A stretch of 64,000 nucleotides of DNA from Manis javanica (GCF_040802235.1 NC_133161.1:147427121-147491120), one strand, 5' to 3'. Positions 1-10,954 are shown, counted from the first letter of the stretch. Translations and numbers: made by a program. Notes: generated from the sequence alone by a model not told the origin.

Positions 1-29
1 TGCGCTGCACTCAGGAAGTTAGGGGAATG

Positions 30-265
30 TGTGAAAAAGAGCTTGTGCTCTGGCTTCAGCGGCCTAGGTTCGAACCTAGGTTCCCAACACTTAAGACTTC
101 TGTGGCCCCAGAAGAGTCTCTGATCTCTGATCCCTCAGAATCTCCACTTCCCCAGCTACAAAGTGGAGCTATCAATAACATCTACCACACGGGGTTGCCG
201 GGAGGATCAAATGAGACAAGTTATGCAAAATATTTTGGCATACAGACATTGCTGTGTAAGATTAG
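30..265 (+). repeat. MIR SINE, plus orientation
   Basis: An eroded mammalian-wide interspersed repeat. The left part has the 'gctctgg...ggttcgaacc' tRNA-like words, and the right part ends in the 'ggttg..gaggatcaaatgag' block that follows the MIR core. The copy is divergent, with an inserted stretch around 100-145. No coding function. Confidence 0.7.
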
Positions 266-354
266 GTATTATGGTTATTATACTAGAATCCCTAATAAAG
301 TGTAGCTGGTCTTTGTTGTTATGGTATTTTATCTCTTCCCTTTATCTGACAAAC

Positions 355-630
355 TCTCAAATCTCAGCTTTATATTACATCTCCAGCCTCCCCCCTCTTC
401 ACCAGCCAGAGATAGTTATTTCCCCCGCCACTCCTAGGGTACCCGGCCCATATCTCTACTACAATGGATCGCATTAAGTGTCTGTGTACCTACCTCTCAC
501 CTCCACCGCCCATACACGCAGGAGACTGTGAGCTGTGTGAGGGCAGGTCCCAGGTCCCATTCATTGGCACGCACCTCAGGGCCTTGGCCCTGCAATGTTG
601 AGGAGATGTCTGGTGATTGAACAAACATAG
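355..630 (+). repeat. L2 LINE 3' end, plus orientation
   Basis: A pyrimidine-rich L2 3' region is followed by the diagnostic 'ctgtgagctgtgtgagggcagg' block (497-565) and a degraded '...ttggcacgcacctcagg' tail. Only the 3' end is present, as usual for L2. Confidence 0.65.
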
Positions 631-2234
631 AGGTCTAAGTCACCGCTTAGAAACTGCTGTCATGTAGAGTGCTTGTTCACTGACTTGTCTAAGCATATAT
701 AATGTCCCTCTATTCTCAGCATCTGGATGGGTAAGATGCACACGTTGTTCTCTGGGAGCAGCGTTCCCTGGGGTGTGAGCAGAACTGGACCCCTGGAAGA
801 GCTGCAGCCAGAAAGCAGGACCCCTCCACGTCCAGCCCCCGCTTTGTGTCCCTGGGACCACCGCTCCCCGCCTGCAGCCTGGTGGCCTCTGCTGCCTGCT
901 TCAGCAAGGAGGCCCTGCAGGAAAAGTCTGCCCCAAGCCGAACAGAGCTGAAAATCATATTTTCACGGATGTCAAACCTCCTCTTCTACCTTAAATGAAA
1001 GGTATTATTTTTGAGAGGAGAATGTCACACTCTACCACCAAAATTCTGCTTCCTCAGCAGAAACCCTGGCAGTTCCTCTGCACGGCTGGTAGTTCTCCTC
1101 CCAAGGCCAATACTGGGAAATTCACCAGGCCCCACGCAGATCTTGGCGGCACCAGCTCCTCTGTGACTCCAACAAGGGGGTGCAGCCTCGGGGGCATTCC
1201 CTGTGCGGAAAGGGGCCAGCATGGGAGATACAGCCCCACGTCCCACCCCAGGACGCTCGACAGGACTGAACTCTGCCCAGGAAAGTCACCCATCGCTTTG
1301 CCAAATAAATAAACTTTCCCCAGCTCAGTGACCTCAGTGCCTTTCCTGTAAGAAATGATACCTCTCAGCTTCATCTTTGGTATATATATAAAAATATACC
1401 GTCTCAGCTGCCAACGGGTTCAGTCCCTTGTCTCCAAGGAGTTCATGCCTGAGACTGAGACCACTTTCAGATTCACCCACACTGAACCTGCCCTGGGATA
1501 AAAAGCTTTGCACAGAGCTGGGAGGGTGGGAAAAGTGTCAGGCAGGGACTGGATTCAAAGAGATGGGAAGCTGTCTATACTTTTTAACGAGTGAGATGGT
1601 GCTAGGCAGACCAAGTCAGAAGTGGCTTTCCATCCCTAGAGCATCCTGCTGTGTCAGCCTCTGCATGTGTGGCCTGGGGGCTGATCATGCCCCAGGCCAC
1701 TGGAGTCCAAGGACTAGCCCTTACTAGCCACCAGTCTAAGTACAGACACACAGCCACATTTCCCCAGATCTGGGAGGGTTCAGACCCTACTTACCTTCTC
1801 CAGCCCCTCCCAAAGGCTCCTGCTTTCCAAAAGAGAATGAGCCAGCTCTGGGCAGAGCCCAGATGATCAGCCCAGGTGTTCGGTGTCTTCTGGCTGCCCT
1901 GTGGCTGGTCTCAGGTGCTAACCTGTTTCACCCCAGCCCCATCTGTATCAAGGATCCAGCTCTTCTGAGGCCAGGAGGCAGGTGTTTTGCCAAGATGGAT
2001 TCAGGTGCACAGGTGGGGACCTCTGTGTGGCCTGCAAGCTCTCTTGGCACCACATCACCTACCCAGATGTCTCCCACACAGGTACCTGAGCCAGCAGGGC
2101 ATGCCATGCCCACATGGAATGCTCTGCCAGAGGCTCCATCTCTGGAAAATTCCCAGCGAGCACAGTCTCCCCCTCACCAAGGCCTCTCTACTCAGAATCT
2201 CCAGCCTGCTCCTTCCACACCTCGCTCCATTGCA
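631..2234. other. Unassigned unique sequence
   Basis: GC-moderate DNA with short open frames on both strands and no recognisable domain. A short TA-rich run lies at 1380-1400. I see no repeat family, RNA gene or promoter feature I can support. Confidence 0.5.
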
Positions 2235-2560
2235 CGACTGGGGCTGTATGCAAACATTTGCTTTGATTTGTAAAATGATCCATATAATTAGGGAAAAGAG
2301 TTAAATAAAGGGACTGATTTCGGAGAGCAGGCTCTTAATGACACGAATACCTGACAAAAGGGGTCATTATGACGGGCTAATGGGCCTTGCCTGGCGTTCA
2401 GCTCTCTCAGGACACAATCCAACACACTCAATTATCTGCTAATCAGGACCGTTTTGTCAGAGGTTATTGCCCTGAAGTATCAATTATAGGAACATTATTA
2501 ATACTTTATGGAGAAACCACTTGCATGGGAGTGTTAAACTCCTGGGGCGAGCCCTTCACC
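2235..2560. promoter_or_regulatory. Candidate conserved enhancer island A
   Basis: Repeat-free AT-rich stretch inside GC-richer DNA, with many homeodomain-type words (ataattagg at 2284, gctaatgg at 2375, caattatc and gctaatcagg near 2430-2447, attattaat near 2493). The abrupt change in composition and motif density resemble vertebrate conserved non-coding elements. Conservation itself was not testable. Confidence 0.45.
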
Positions 2561-2869
2561 CCCCTTTCCCCGCTTGGACCCATAACAAGCCATCTCTCTT
2601 TGCTCCCATTTAACCCCCCATCTGGAGCTTTCCACGACCATTGGGCCTACTGGGAAGGAGCCAGGTCCGTGAAGATGTTCCCGATCCCGTCACCTGTGGC
2701 GGAGCTGGCACTCCCAACTCTTAATGCCACCAGCTGGCAACAGTGGCTTAGCCCAAAGCCAAGGTATCACCGGCTCAGGATGCAGGAGTGAAGGGCTGGC
2801 GGCGGGGGGAGGCTTCAGGAATGTGCATCTTTCTCTTTCCATCCAGTCTGTCTTTCTTTCCCTCTTCCT
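2561..2869. other. Unassigned sequence between two candidate elements
   Basis: Pyrimidine-rich in its last 60 bases (ctttctttccctcttcctcc). No gene or repeat recognised. Confidence 0.5.
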
Positions 2870-3015
2870 CCTTCTTCTAATCTACTAAGCCAATTAGTAA
2901 AGTAAATCCGAGGTGATTAATACAAGCAACTAACCTATAAAATTCATAGCTTTGTTTTGCCATTGGGTTTCAGCCCCAGACAAGTTTGCTATGGATTCAA
3001 TGTGACCAAAGAAAT
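2870..3015. promoter_or_regulatory. Candidate conserved enhancer island B
   Basis: Short AT-rich block with ccaattag (2890), ggtgattaat (2912) and cattgggtttc words. It has the same character as island A about 300 bp upstream, and the two may be one bipartite element. Inference from composition only. Confidence 0.4.
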
Positions 3016-3127
3016 TGACAGCAAAACATTCTTGGGGTGAAAGGGTTACACCCAGCTTTATTTCCAGATGGCAAGTCAGTCACTAGAATCCCATTCATTC
3101 AGAGCAAGTCTGCATGCAGCAAGCCAG

Positions 3128-3236
3128 TCTCTGCCTCTGGGCCCTCTGTCCGCACAGCCGTCCTCTGGGCCTCTCTGCCTGCACAGCCTTCCTGCACAGC
3201 CGTCCAGCACAGCCGTCCTCTGGGCCTTCTGTCCAG
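3128..3236. repeat. Minisatellite, about 2-4 imperfect units
   Basis: Repeated modules 'tcctctgggcc' (three times) and 'gcacagccgtcc' or variants (four times) alternate through this stretch. The unit is irregular because a short cacagcc submodule is itself duplicated in the middle. Likely length-polymorphic. Confidence 0.75.
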
Positions 3237-3590
3237 GGTGCTGCCACCACTCCAGCCTCTGCTCTGCTCTCCTGCAGCCTTGCAGCCCTGCCACCGTGTC
3301 GCACCCAGAGCACGGGGCAGAGCTCTTTTATAGAGTCAACAGCCAAGTATTGCCCACAGGTGTGCAGTGAGCTAGTCAACCAGGGCCAGGTGAGAGTCCT
3401 GGCCACAGGACTCTCATTTTATCTACACTTTGTAACTAGAACAAGTTTAGGTAGCCTTTTTCTGAGCATTATTTCTTACGTGTAATCCTTTGAGTCCTAT
3501 GTGCAAAATAATTTTAAATACACGTGTGCCATCTTTATACCAGAAGGTCTTTCTCACGCTGCGTGGATGCGCATCGTCATCTCTCGGCCT
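3237..3590. other. Unassigned, AT-richer second half
   Basis: No repeat recognised. The 3405-3530 part is AT-rich and repeat-free and could be a weak regulatory element, but lacks a distinctive motif cluster. Confidence 0.4.
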
Positions 3591-3655
3591 CCCTCCCCCC
3601 CTCTGCCTGCCTCTTCCTTCCCTTCTGCTCCTTCCCTCTCTTTCCAAGGGGATCC
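3591..3655. repeat. Polypyrimidine (CT-rich) low-complexity tract
   Basis: Almost uninterrupted C/T run (ctccctccccccctctgcc... to ...ctctctttcc). Potential triplex or H-DNA former; no other function visible. Confidence 0.8.
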
Positions 3656-3911
3656 TTTCGAGGCAATGGAAAAGGAACCTTTTGGACAGGAGACCTCCCT
3701 TCACGATACAGCCTGTTCAGGATGCAGTCTGTGAACCGCACAGACCTCCCTGGCACCCACTCTTCCTCCATGCTGGACACACGGATTTTTCACCTCCGAG
3801 GAGGCAACATTCAGCACAGAAACAGGAGGAATCACTAAAAAATGGTGTGACATACAGGACGGAACACGAAAAGGACTTCAGACTCCAACCAGTGAGAATC
3901 CAGATACCTGC

Positions 3912-4155
3912 CCCACTACTCCCTGGCTGAGGGGTCTCGGGCAAGTCGCTTAACCTCTCCCTGCGGTGGTTTGGAGCCTCTCGGGAGGCAGTGGCGTAAA
4001 CGTGGCTGTGCAAACTTGAGCGAGTCCGTTCACCTCTCTGAACCTCACTTTTTCACATGTAGGACAGAGATCGTTATCTCCAAATGCTAGAGCTGTGGTC
4101 AAGGTTTAATGAGAATATGTGCGGAGCACCAGGACAGTGCCTGGCATTACGCCAT
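3912..4155 (+). repeat. Two overlapping MIR fragments, plus orientation
   Basis: The MIR core words appear twice: 'gggcaagtcgcttaacctctc' near 3939-3960 and again 'cgagtccgttcacctctctgaacctca' near 4020-4048. The latter is followed by the degraded 'tgaga..atgtgcggagcaccaggacagtgcctggca' tail. This suggests either two adjacent insertions or a partial duplication of one. Confidence 0.7.
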
Positions 4156-5265
4156 TCACAGGGAGCATGACCCCCTGCCTTGCAGTGGGGCAGACGTTGA
4201 AATATTTGTTCCTAAATAAATGAACACGGATGCTCCATGGGAGGAAATCTTCTGTGCCCCTCCACCTCTGAATAAATAGACGACTACCAGGAAGGGAAGC
4301 TTAACTGATTATTTTTCAGCTAGAAAGGGTGGTAGTTGTGACCTCTTGAAACTTTTTGTGGTCCTGGTCTGCCTGGGAGAAGCTGCCCCTCGGGAATGGG
4401 TGGAACTCTCCACTCTGCTGGCCCAGCAGGCCTGGACCTGCCTCTCTCAATCAAGGCTAAAGTGGAACTTCAGGGCTGCATGGACTCTCCCACAGCTCAG
4501 GGTCCTAACAAACAGGTAGGAAAAAAGGCTGGGGGCACCTGCTCTGGTACCTAATGGCCTTCCACGTTGCTGTCGACCATGCTCTGTGGTTTAGAAAAGA
4601 GAAATGAAAGCAGGCCTGGGCTCGTGCACACACCATGTCCGCTGAGGACCAGACACGACTTGGGCGCTGTGATCCCACTCTAGACAGGGCCCAGCTCAAG
4701 CACAGGCCAGTTCTACTGGAGTCTGACCTGTGTCTGCCTACATATGCTTACAGCTTCCTGTGGTTCCTGGTCAGGCTAAAGGACTGACTGACTCCATCTG
4801 GGGATGGGAGACCGAGCACAGGAGTGCACCAAAAACACCCAGGTGTTAGAATTATCAAAAATTGCTAATCATCCCCAGCTCAACTGAGCATAAGCCTCAC
4901 AGCAACAAACCCCATTCAGACCTGTGAGCTGTTCGGTCAAGAGTGTTAACCTAAAAAGAGTTTAAAATGCAGGGGCGAGCCCTGCGGCCTCCTTCCTGGA
5001 GACGGGAGAGCACCGAGGCACCTGGCTGACTAGGGGAGAATCCGCTGGAGTGACACCGACAACCCTCCATCCTGTACCCGGGAAAGAGGGGCAGAGGCTA
5101 CACGCACAAGGCCTCCACCTGCCGCTGGGCGCGGAGTCCCGGATGCATGGGAAGGTGTGGCAGGAGCGTGGCCTGCCCAGGGCCCAGGGGTGCAGGCTGG
5201 AGGACGGCAGGTGCTGAGAGCCCACCCTCCTGGTCCTGGATTACGGAGGGTAAATGTGCTGTTGG
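4156..5265. other. Unassigned unique sequence
   Basis: Read on both strands. A small AT-rich pocket (attgctaatcatcc near 4858-4875) is the only notable point. No gene, RNA or repeat supported. Confidence 0.5.
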
Positions 5266-5450
5266 CGGGCCTGGGTGATTAACGTCCACGTGGAGCGGTT
5301 ACGGGGTTAAGTGCTGCCAGGGGTTGACGGCGCTGACAGAGGCTGAGGGGAGTGGGGCGGTTGCCTAGCAACGGCACCTGTAGCTCATTAAGCACCCAGT
5401 CTGCTTTGTCAGCCTGTAGCGGGGCTTGTAGAGCAGAGGATGGGGGGTAG
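5266..5450. promoter_or_regulatory. Candidate regulatory element carrying an X-box
   Basis: Repeat-free sequence surrounding a perfect RFX X-box, with cacgtgg (5288), ggttaagtgctgcc (5304) and gctcattaagcac (5392) words. The region is GC-richer than the other candidate islands. Confidence 0.45.
5360..5372. promoter_or_regulatory. RFX X-box (GTTGCCTAGCAAC)
   Basis: Exact palindromic match to the RFX-family X-box (GTTGC, 3-bp spacer, GCAAC). RFX1-4/6 bind such sites in promoters of ciliary and neural/endocrine genes. No transcription start is visible next to it, so its target is unknown. Confidence 0.65.
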
Positions 5451-6095
5451 GAGGGCCCGGAAGTGAAAGCTGGACAGTGTGTCTCAGGAGGAAAAGGGGG
5501 GAGACCGGGTGTTCTGTGAGCCCCCCGGAACAGCTCCACATCTTTTCCTCAGGCAGGAGGCAGGTAGGCAGCTCCAGGTGTGTGTCCAGGTTGGCATCCT
5601 CAGTCCATCCAGCTCTTGTCTCTTCCTGAGACCCTCATGCCAGCAGCCACCCAGGGAGGCCAGAACCCCCCACCTCAACACAAGCCCCCTCTCAAAGGCC
5701 TCAGGATTTGGAGATGAAGGGAGGTGACTTTGGGGTTTTGTCTTCAGATTCAGGGGAAGGCGACCCTCAGCTCTGAGGATGGGGTCACAGAGAAGGGTAC
5801 CCGTGAGATGCTTTTTACCCTGAGAGGCCAAGACCTTCCTCTCCACCCTCCTGTCTCACCTTCCCATGCATCCCGGACTTCCCCTCAAGCACACCTGAGA
5901 TACACCTGGGATACAGAAAAGGTGTGAGGACTGGAGAGAGGTTAATAACTTGGCTGCTGTTTTTGTTTTATAGAATCCGTGTCTACCAGAGCCTTGACTT
6001 CAGAATCCGCACACTGCATGTCTGTCGGGGGTGGCGGGGCGGCGGGTGGCTCCCTCCCACCAGGAGCTGGGTAAGCAGAGGCCTTCCGCCGCCTG
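5451..6095. other. Unassigned unique sequence
   Basis: No repeat or gene recognised. Short open frames on both strands overlap each other and look fortuitous. Confidence 0.5.
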
Positions 6096-6099
6096 GAAG

Positions 6100-6240
6100 C
6101 CATGTGGCCTTTGGCGGATACCTGTGCCAAGACTCTGTTTTCTCATCTGTAAAGCTGGGAGCAATCCTATCTGCCTACTTACCTTCTAGGCATCAAAGAA
6201 AGCAGTTCAAGAAGATGCGTGTTACAAGCACCGTAAATCC
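6100..6240 (+). repeat. MIR SINE, plus orientation
   Basis: The diagnostic 'ctgttttctcatctgtaaagctgggagcaat' segment (6136-6168) is followed by a 'ctacttaccttctagg' block, as in the MIR core and 3' half. Confidence 0.75.
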
Positions 6241-6822
6241 TCCTGCAGGCACAGGGTGTTTGTAAGACAGGGAAGACACCAGTGCCTCTGCGCCTCTGGC
6301 CTGGCCGCAGCTGTTTGCTGTCTGTCCAGAAGCAGAGAGAGGAACAGCCACGTGGCTGTGTTGCCAGGTATCTCGTGGTGGCGTGGCTCTGAGAGGGGCC
6401 TATTCAACCATTCTATTCTGGGTTTACTGGTTCAAATCCAGCCCCAGGCCAACAATTACTGTAATCACTGGGTTTGGAATTCAGAGACTCTGACTTTCAG
6501 CAGACCTCTTGCTTATGTATCGCCCACTGAGTTTTTACCACACATGTAGGCATGCAGTGACAAGAGAAACCGGAAAAGACTGGAAAACGCTGCTCACGGC
6601 CCCAGACAGACATCTGCCTGCCCTCCCCACTTCTGGATGACCTTAAAAGGAGCTGCAGGACTGCGGGGTGCATCTGCCAGGGAACTAAGCATCAGCAAGC
6701 CAAGCCCGGGCTGATGCTGCCTGAGCCCACCCCAGTCTGCCCTTCAGGCCTGAGAAGCCATCCCCCTTCCCCACACCACAGTTAAGGCAGTGCCTCTCCC
6801 ACTCTTCAAGTCATGCCACATC
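6241..6822. other. Unassigned unique sequence
   Basis: Nothing supportable. This stretch immediately precedes the left arm of the large inverted repeat. Confidence 0.5.
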
Positions 6823-6967
6823 TGATCAGGAAAAAAGCAAAATGCATTCAGAAACCAGCAGATATAAGGCTCCCCCAGGCTAATGTAGCCACTCACCAGC
6901 CCAGAAGGCACCAAGCCCCTGCCTGTTTCTGTGACTCTCTGCCTGAGTGGCCACAGGGTCTGTGGTG
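6823..6967 (+). repeat. Left arm of a near-perfect inverted repeat
   Basis: Bases 6841-6967 are the reverse complement of 7614-7740 with only 2 mismatches in 127 bp (at 6882 and 6932). The outer 17 bases also pair, with one substitution and one single-base gap in an A/T run. The sequence matches no transposon family I know. Arms of this similarity imply a recent inverted duplication or ongoing gene conversion. Confidence 0.95.
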
Positions 6968-7613
6968 CCCTGCCACACCCAGGGTGTCAGATAGTGTGAC
7001 GGCGTGCAAGCTGCTCACTCCGTGGCTTCTCCGATCCTCGTGTTGTGCAGCTATTTTCATGCTCTCGGTTATATTTAACCCGAGTCATAATATTTGGGGG
7101 GTTGGAAGCCTGCTGTTTCACCAAGAAAAGCATTTAAATATTCTCAGTTCCAGAGAATTCCAAGGGCTCTGGGAAGAGAGTGAGGCGTTTGCCCCAGATT
7201 TGTCTGCCACATCGCATCACGTGGGCTCCATTAGCGGATGGCTGGGGCCTGGAGCAGGCAGCCTGAAGGAGCTCTGCAGAAATGATGAAGAGCCAGTGAG
7301 TGATGTCCGCAGAGGGCTGGTGCCTCCGGGGTTCCCCAGGCACTCCCCCCGCACACCCCCACCGGGAGGGAAGCTAATTGGCGATACCGCCTGTCTTGTC
7401 ACCACCCCGCCTCTATGTCAGGCTGAGGGGCAGGCAGAACTGAAGCCCCGTGTGACGGGAGGAGAGGCCCCGCTCGGCTCGGCTCAGCTCAGCCCCGGCT
7501 GGGCTCTCACTCCTGACTCCTGAACAGAGAGCATCCCGGGAGCCCCATCCTGATCCGGAGAGTCGGTGTCCCCCCACAGGAAGCCCTGGCGAGGCCGGCA
7601 GGGACCCTGTGGC
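6968..7613. other. Spacer (646 bp) between inverted repeat arms
   Basis: Unique sequence containing an AT-rich pocket (7060-7160: gttatatttaacccgagtcataatatt...) that could be a regulatory element. The right end holds a small tandem duplication (gaccctgtggccac at 7602-7615 and again at 7621-7634), which may be a scar of the rearrangement. No transposase-like frame. A 236-codon open frame (6813-7523) spans the left arm and most of the spacer; I consider it fortuitous. Confidence 0.6.
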
Positions 7614-7758
7614 CACCACAGACCCTGTGGCCACTCAGGCAGAGAGTCGCAGAAACAGGCAGGGGCTTGGTGCCTTCTGGGCTGGTGAGTGGCTACACTA
7701 GCCTGGGGGAGCCTTATATCTGCTGGTTTCTGAATGCATTTTGCTTTTTCCCGATCAG
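7614..7758 (-). repeat. Right arm of the inverted repeat
   Basis: Reverse-complement partner of 6823-6967. Pairing is collinear without gaps across 127 bp. Ends are not flanked by an obvious target-site duplication, which argues against a simple DNA transposon with long terminal inverted repeats, although an old TSD could have decayed. Confidence 0.95.
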
Positions 7759-8399
7759 GCGAGGAGCAGAGGATGGCTTGTCCACAAAACGTGGAACCTG
7801 GATCAATACTATTTTATTCTTTACAACATAAAGGCATCCCTGAGGACACCCACTCACCTGCGCCCAGATGTTACAGATACTCTGTGCACACTTTCTGACC
7901 CTGAGTCTTGCCATCCATTGTTCTGGAAGTTCTTTCTGTCAGGTTGTACAGCACCCTCCTCTGCGTAACTCAGACTTACTCGGTCTCTTTGCACCACTCG
8001 CCCTGAGCCACGAAGGGCAGTTGGGGCAGAACCCCAAATGTAAGGAGGTGGAGCCTGAGTGGACGGAGGGCAGGACAGTGTGGTGGCCGCATGCTTTGTG
8101 TTACGGCGTCTCAACACAGGCAGTTCTCAGAGCGCCAGGAGAGGTGCTGTGTGCCAGGGCCCCAGGCACCCCAGTCCGAGCAGACTCCTCACTCTCCCCA
8201 TGGAGAGCAGGCGGCATGAGACCTGCGAGGAGTCACGAGAACGGGTCCGGCTGATGCCCAGAGGGTCCTGCCCGGTGGAGGCGTCCAGGAGCCGGTCACC
8301 CAGGGAGCAGGAATCAAGGAGACCTGTGCGGCCGCTGAGGCCACTGTCCCATCTCCAGCCTGAACTCAAGCTCTAAAACCAACAGTCGCTTCACATTCG
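7759..8399. other. Unassigned unique sequence
   Basis: No gene, RNA or repeat recognised on either strand. Confidence 0.5.
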
Positions 8400-8625
8400 G
8401 GGAAACTGACATATGGTATAATTTTTTTTTAAACCTTCCAAGTTCCCTAGGCAGCTTTGACGTGAATATTAATACTAACATAATTTCATGATGATTAGAG
8501 AACACAATTAGGGGCTATTAATAATGACACAAATAATGACATTTAAGGCCTCATTTTAATTTGAGTAATATTCTGTCTGGTGGTATTTAAACAGCTCTGT
8601 CTGGCACAATTAGTACAGTGCTAGG
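8400..8625. promoter_or_regulatory. Candidate conserved enhancer island C
   Basis: Markedly AT-rich, repeat-free block with many homeodomain words (gaatattaatac, caattaggggctattaataatgac, ttttaatttgag, caattagtac). It includes a direct repeat of AATAATGACA at 8520-8529 and 8532-8541, i.e. TAAT joined to a MEIS-type TGACA. Bounded on both sides by GC-rich DNA. One of the most enhancer-like segments in the window. Confidence 0.55.
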
Positions 8626-9644
8626 GTGCAGTCACCGCTCACAGACTCCGTCAGTCCCAGGCCCACCTCCACGGCGAGGAAGATGGATGGGGCCCTGCGC
8701 CAACCCGCTGCATGCAGACAGACCTTCTGCTCTGGCTGTGGCCTGGCCATCGGGGCTGGGGCCTGAGGAACAGAGGGCCTAGTGAACAGAGTGCGGGAAA
8801 GGAGTCCGAACTGGAGAAGGTGGCTGTGGAGGATGGGAGCCCACTGGGCAGTCAGCTGCTCCATCCTTAGGGGCCACTCCTCCTAAAAAGTCAGAGGGAC
8901 AGGTTAGGTTTCCATGTTTCCAGCTTCTCACAGTAAAATCTTACTTGACCTGCAGAATGTGGCTCCCCATTTAGGCCCAGAAACCTGTGCAACCCCTCTT
9001 CTTCAGTGGCATCATCCTCCTTCGGTCAGAGCACGCAGAACATCCTCACGTGACTATCCGGTTCCCTTCCCGCCTCCCACCAGCCTGCCCTCCTGTTGAG
9101 GGGTTGGCCTGCATCTTATTTGCCCTCAGGCCCTCAGCTCCCAGGCATGTGGCAGGCTCTCGGTGTTTCTTAGATGACCTAACGACCTAGCCACCGAGGG
9201 TTCTGCCTCCCCCCCATCAGGCCCACGTTTGAAGCTGAAACCCCCTTACAGCATTCCACTCGCGGAGCTCTAAACTGCAGCTCTTGGATGTTTCTGACCA
9301 ACGGCAAACCCTGGGGAGACGACTGGGCTGGCAGAGGGGTGTACAGGGAGGACAGGTGGGAAATACAAAATTTCAGTGTAAAGCAGGTACCGGAAGTGGA
9401 CTTAAAATAATCTAGGGCCCTCGGCCTGGGCACTAACGTGCCCTAATTTCATGATACATTTTAGAGTCATAGACTCAATTCTGTGTGAAGAGAATTGGTA
9501 GGTAAGGCTGGACTAGAAGTGAGGTTTCATCCCAATTCAGGTTTCCACAGCAGAAGCTGAACCCTAACAACAAACTTCCTGCTAAATAAGATCTTAAATG
9601 AAAAAGTAGGAGGACGGGGGTGTGGGGAAGGGGAAGAACGTCAC
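8626..9644. other. Unassigned, possible decayed L2 at 8970-9180
   Basis: The 8970-9180 part has the pyrimidine-rich, 'ccaggcatgtggcaggctctcggtgttt' flavour of a plus-strand L2 3' end, but is too decayed to be sure. The remainder is unique. Confidence 0.35.
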
Positions 9645-9865
9645 TTGGGCATTTACCTAGGGCCAGGCATTTCAGGTACTTTACGCCCACTCCTTCTTTG
9701 ACCCTCACAGTGACCCTACGAGATACATATTATTGTTATTTTCATGTCACAGATGGGGACACTGAGGTTTAAAGAAGTTGAATTAACTGCCACACAGCAG
9801 CATGTGGCTGATCCAGGCTTCCCACCCAGGGCTGTCTGACTCCAGAGCTCAGATCGTGACCAGCC
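9645..9865 (-). repeat. MIR SINE, minus orientation
   Basis: Full-length-looking reversed MIR: 'ccaggcatttcaggtactttac' (reversed tail), 'cacagatggggacactgaggttt' (reversed core) and 'ctgatccaggcttcccacccagggctgtctgactccagagctc' (reversed 5' part). Confidence 0.85.
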
Positions 9866-10744
9866 ACCGTCGTAGGGTAGGGGACCAAGGAAGGCGAGGA
9901 CCTGCGGGACGCTTATGGCTCACAAGAGGCTGGGAGGCCACCTGCCGAGCAGACCTGGGAGACGAGGCAGCCTCTTGGTGTCCCTTCCACCTGAGGATCC
10001 TGTGCGGTCTGCAGGGGGAGAAATGGAAATGGACAAGGGCCCGTGCAGGGAGCCCTGGAGCTGGCGAGCGCAGGTGTTGCACCCGGGACCAGTGCACAGC
10101 ATGAGCGCATCTGAGGATGGGGTTGGCAGGAGCCTTTGGCTGAGGCCGGAGCTGCCACGGAGGCCAGGGCAGGGTCTGTAAACAGCGGGGAAGTTAAGTG
10201 GAGCCTTTCTGGGTAATTGACTATCTGCCCAAGGACCCCCTGCCAAGCCCAGGAAGGACCGGGCCTGACGCACACAGCCTGTCTGGAGTCAGTTCTGCAG
10301 GGGTAGGGTGCCCGGTGGACAGCAGGCCGGCGACTTTGCTGTCAGGACCCCCATTTCCATTGCAGGCTCCTTTTGTCTGAGTCCCTGATGCATGACTTAG
10401 GGAACCGTTTGAATCTACAGCAGTGATGGCAACAGTGCAGTGTGGACAATGGGCCCGATGGGACTGAATGGAGGATGAAAGGCTGGGGGCTCCAGCCTGA
10501 GGCCCCCAGCCCCACTCACCGGGGACCCCCAGCCTGCCTCAGCATCCCTCACAATGCCCCATGCATGCTATCAACAGAAGGGCAGGGGGTCTCACCCCTC
10601 TACCGCTCCAATGGTGAAGCCCTTAGACTCTTGCCCAGACAATCCTAATAACCTGTGTAATATCTGGGCTTTCTACCTCTCCCCTCTTCAACCCCTGCTA
10701 GATACACCATTATCAGAATTAAATTCACAGTGGATAAAAATCAT
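9866..10744. other. Unassigned GC-rich sequence
   Basis: Overlapping open frames of 80-120 codons on both strands reflect GC content. No domain recognised. Confidence 0.5.
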
Positions 10745-10945
10745 ATCCAACATTTACAAAGTTTACTACGTGCCAGATATCATTCTAAGCACTTCCCATG
10801 TATTACTTACTTGATCCTCACAACGACTCCATGAGCTAAGGACTATTCATCATTCCCATTTTACAGATGAGGGAACTGAGGAATAGATTAAGTAATCTGC
10901 CCACCATCACAGGGCTAGGAAATGACAGAGCCGGGGTTCAACATC
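10745..10945 (-). repeat. MIR SINE, minus orientation
   Basis: Well-preserved reversed MIR: 'gtgccagatatcattctaagcacttccc', 'ttttacagatgagggaactgaggaatag' and 'atgacagagccggggttcaac' occur in the expected order. Confidence 0.9.
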
Positions 10946-10954
10946 CCCCTTCGT

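Noticed and set aside
1380..1400. TATA box (tatatatataaaaatatacc)
   Set aside because: A simple TA-rich run without initiator, downstream exon or CpG context.
6813..7523. 236-codon plus-strand open frame
   Set aside because: It runs through one arm of the inverted repeat and most of the spacer, and the translation is unrecognisable; a chance frame.
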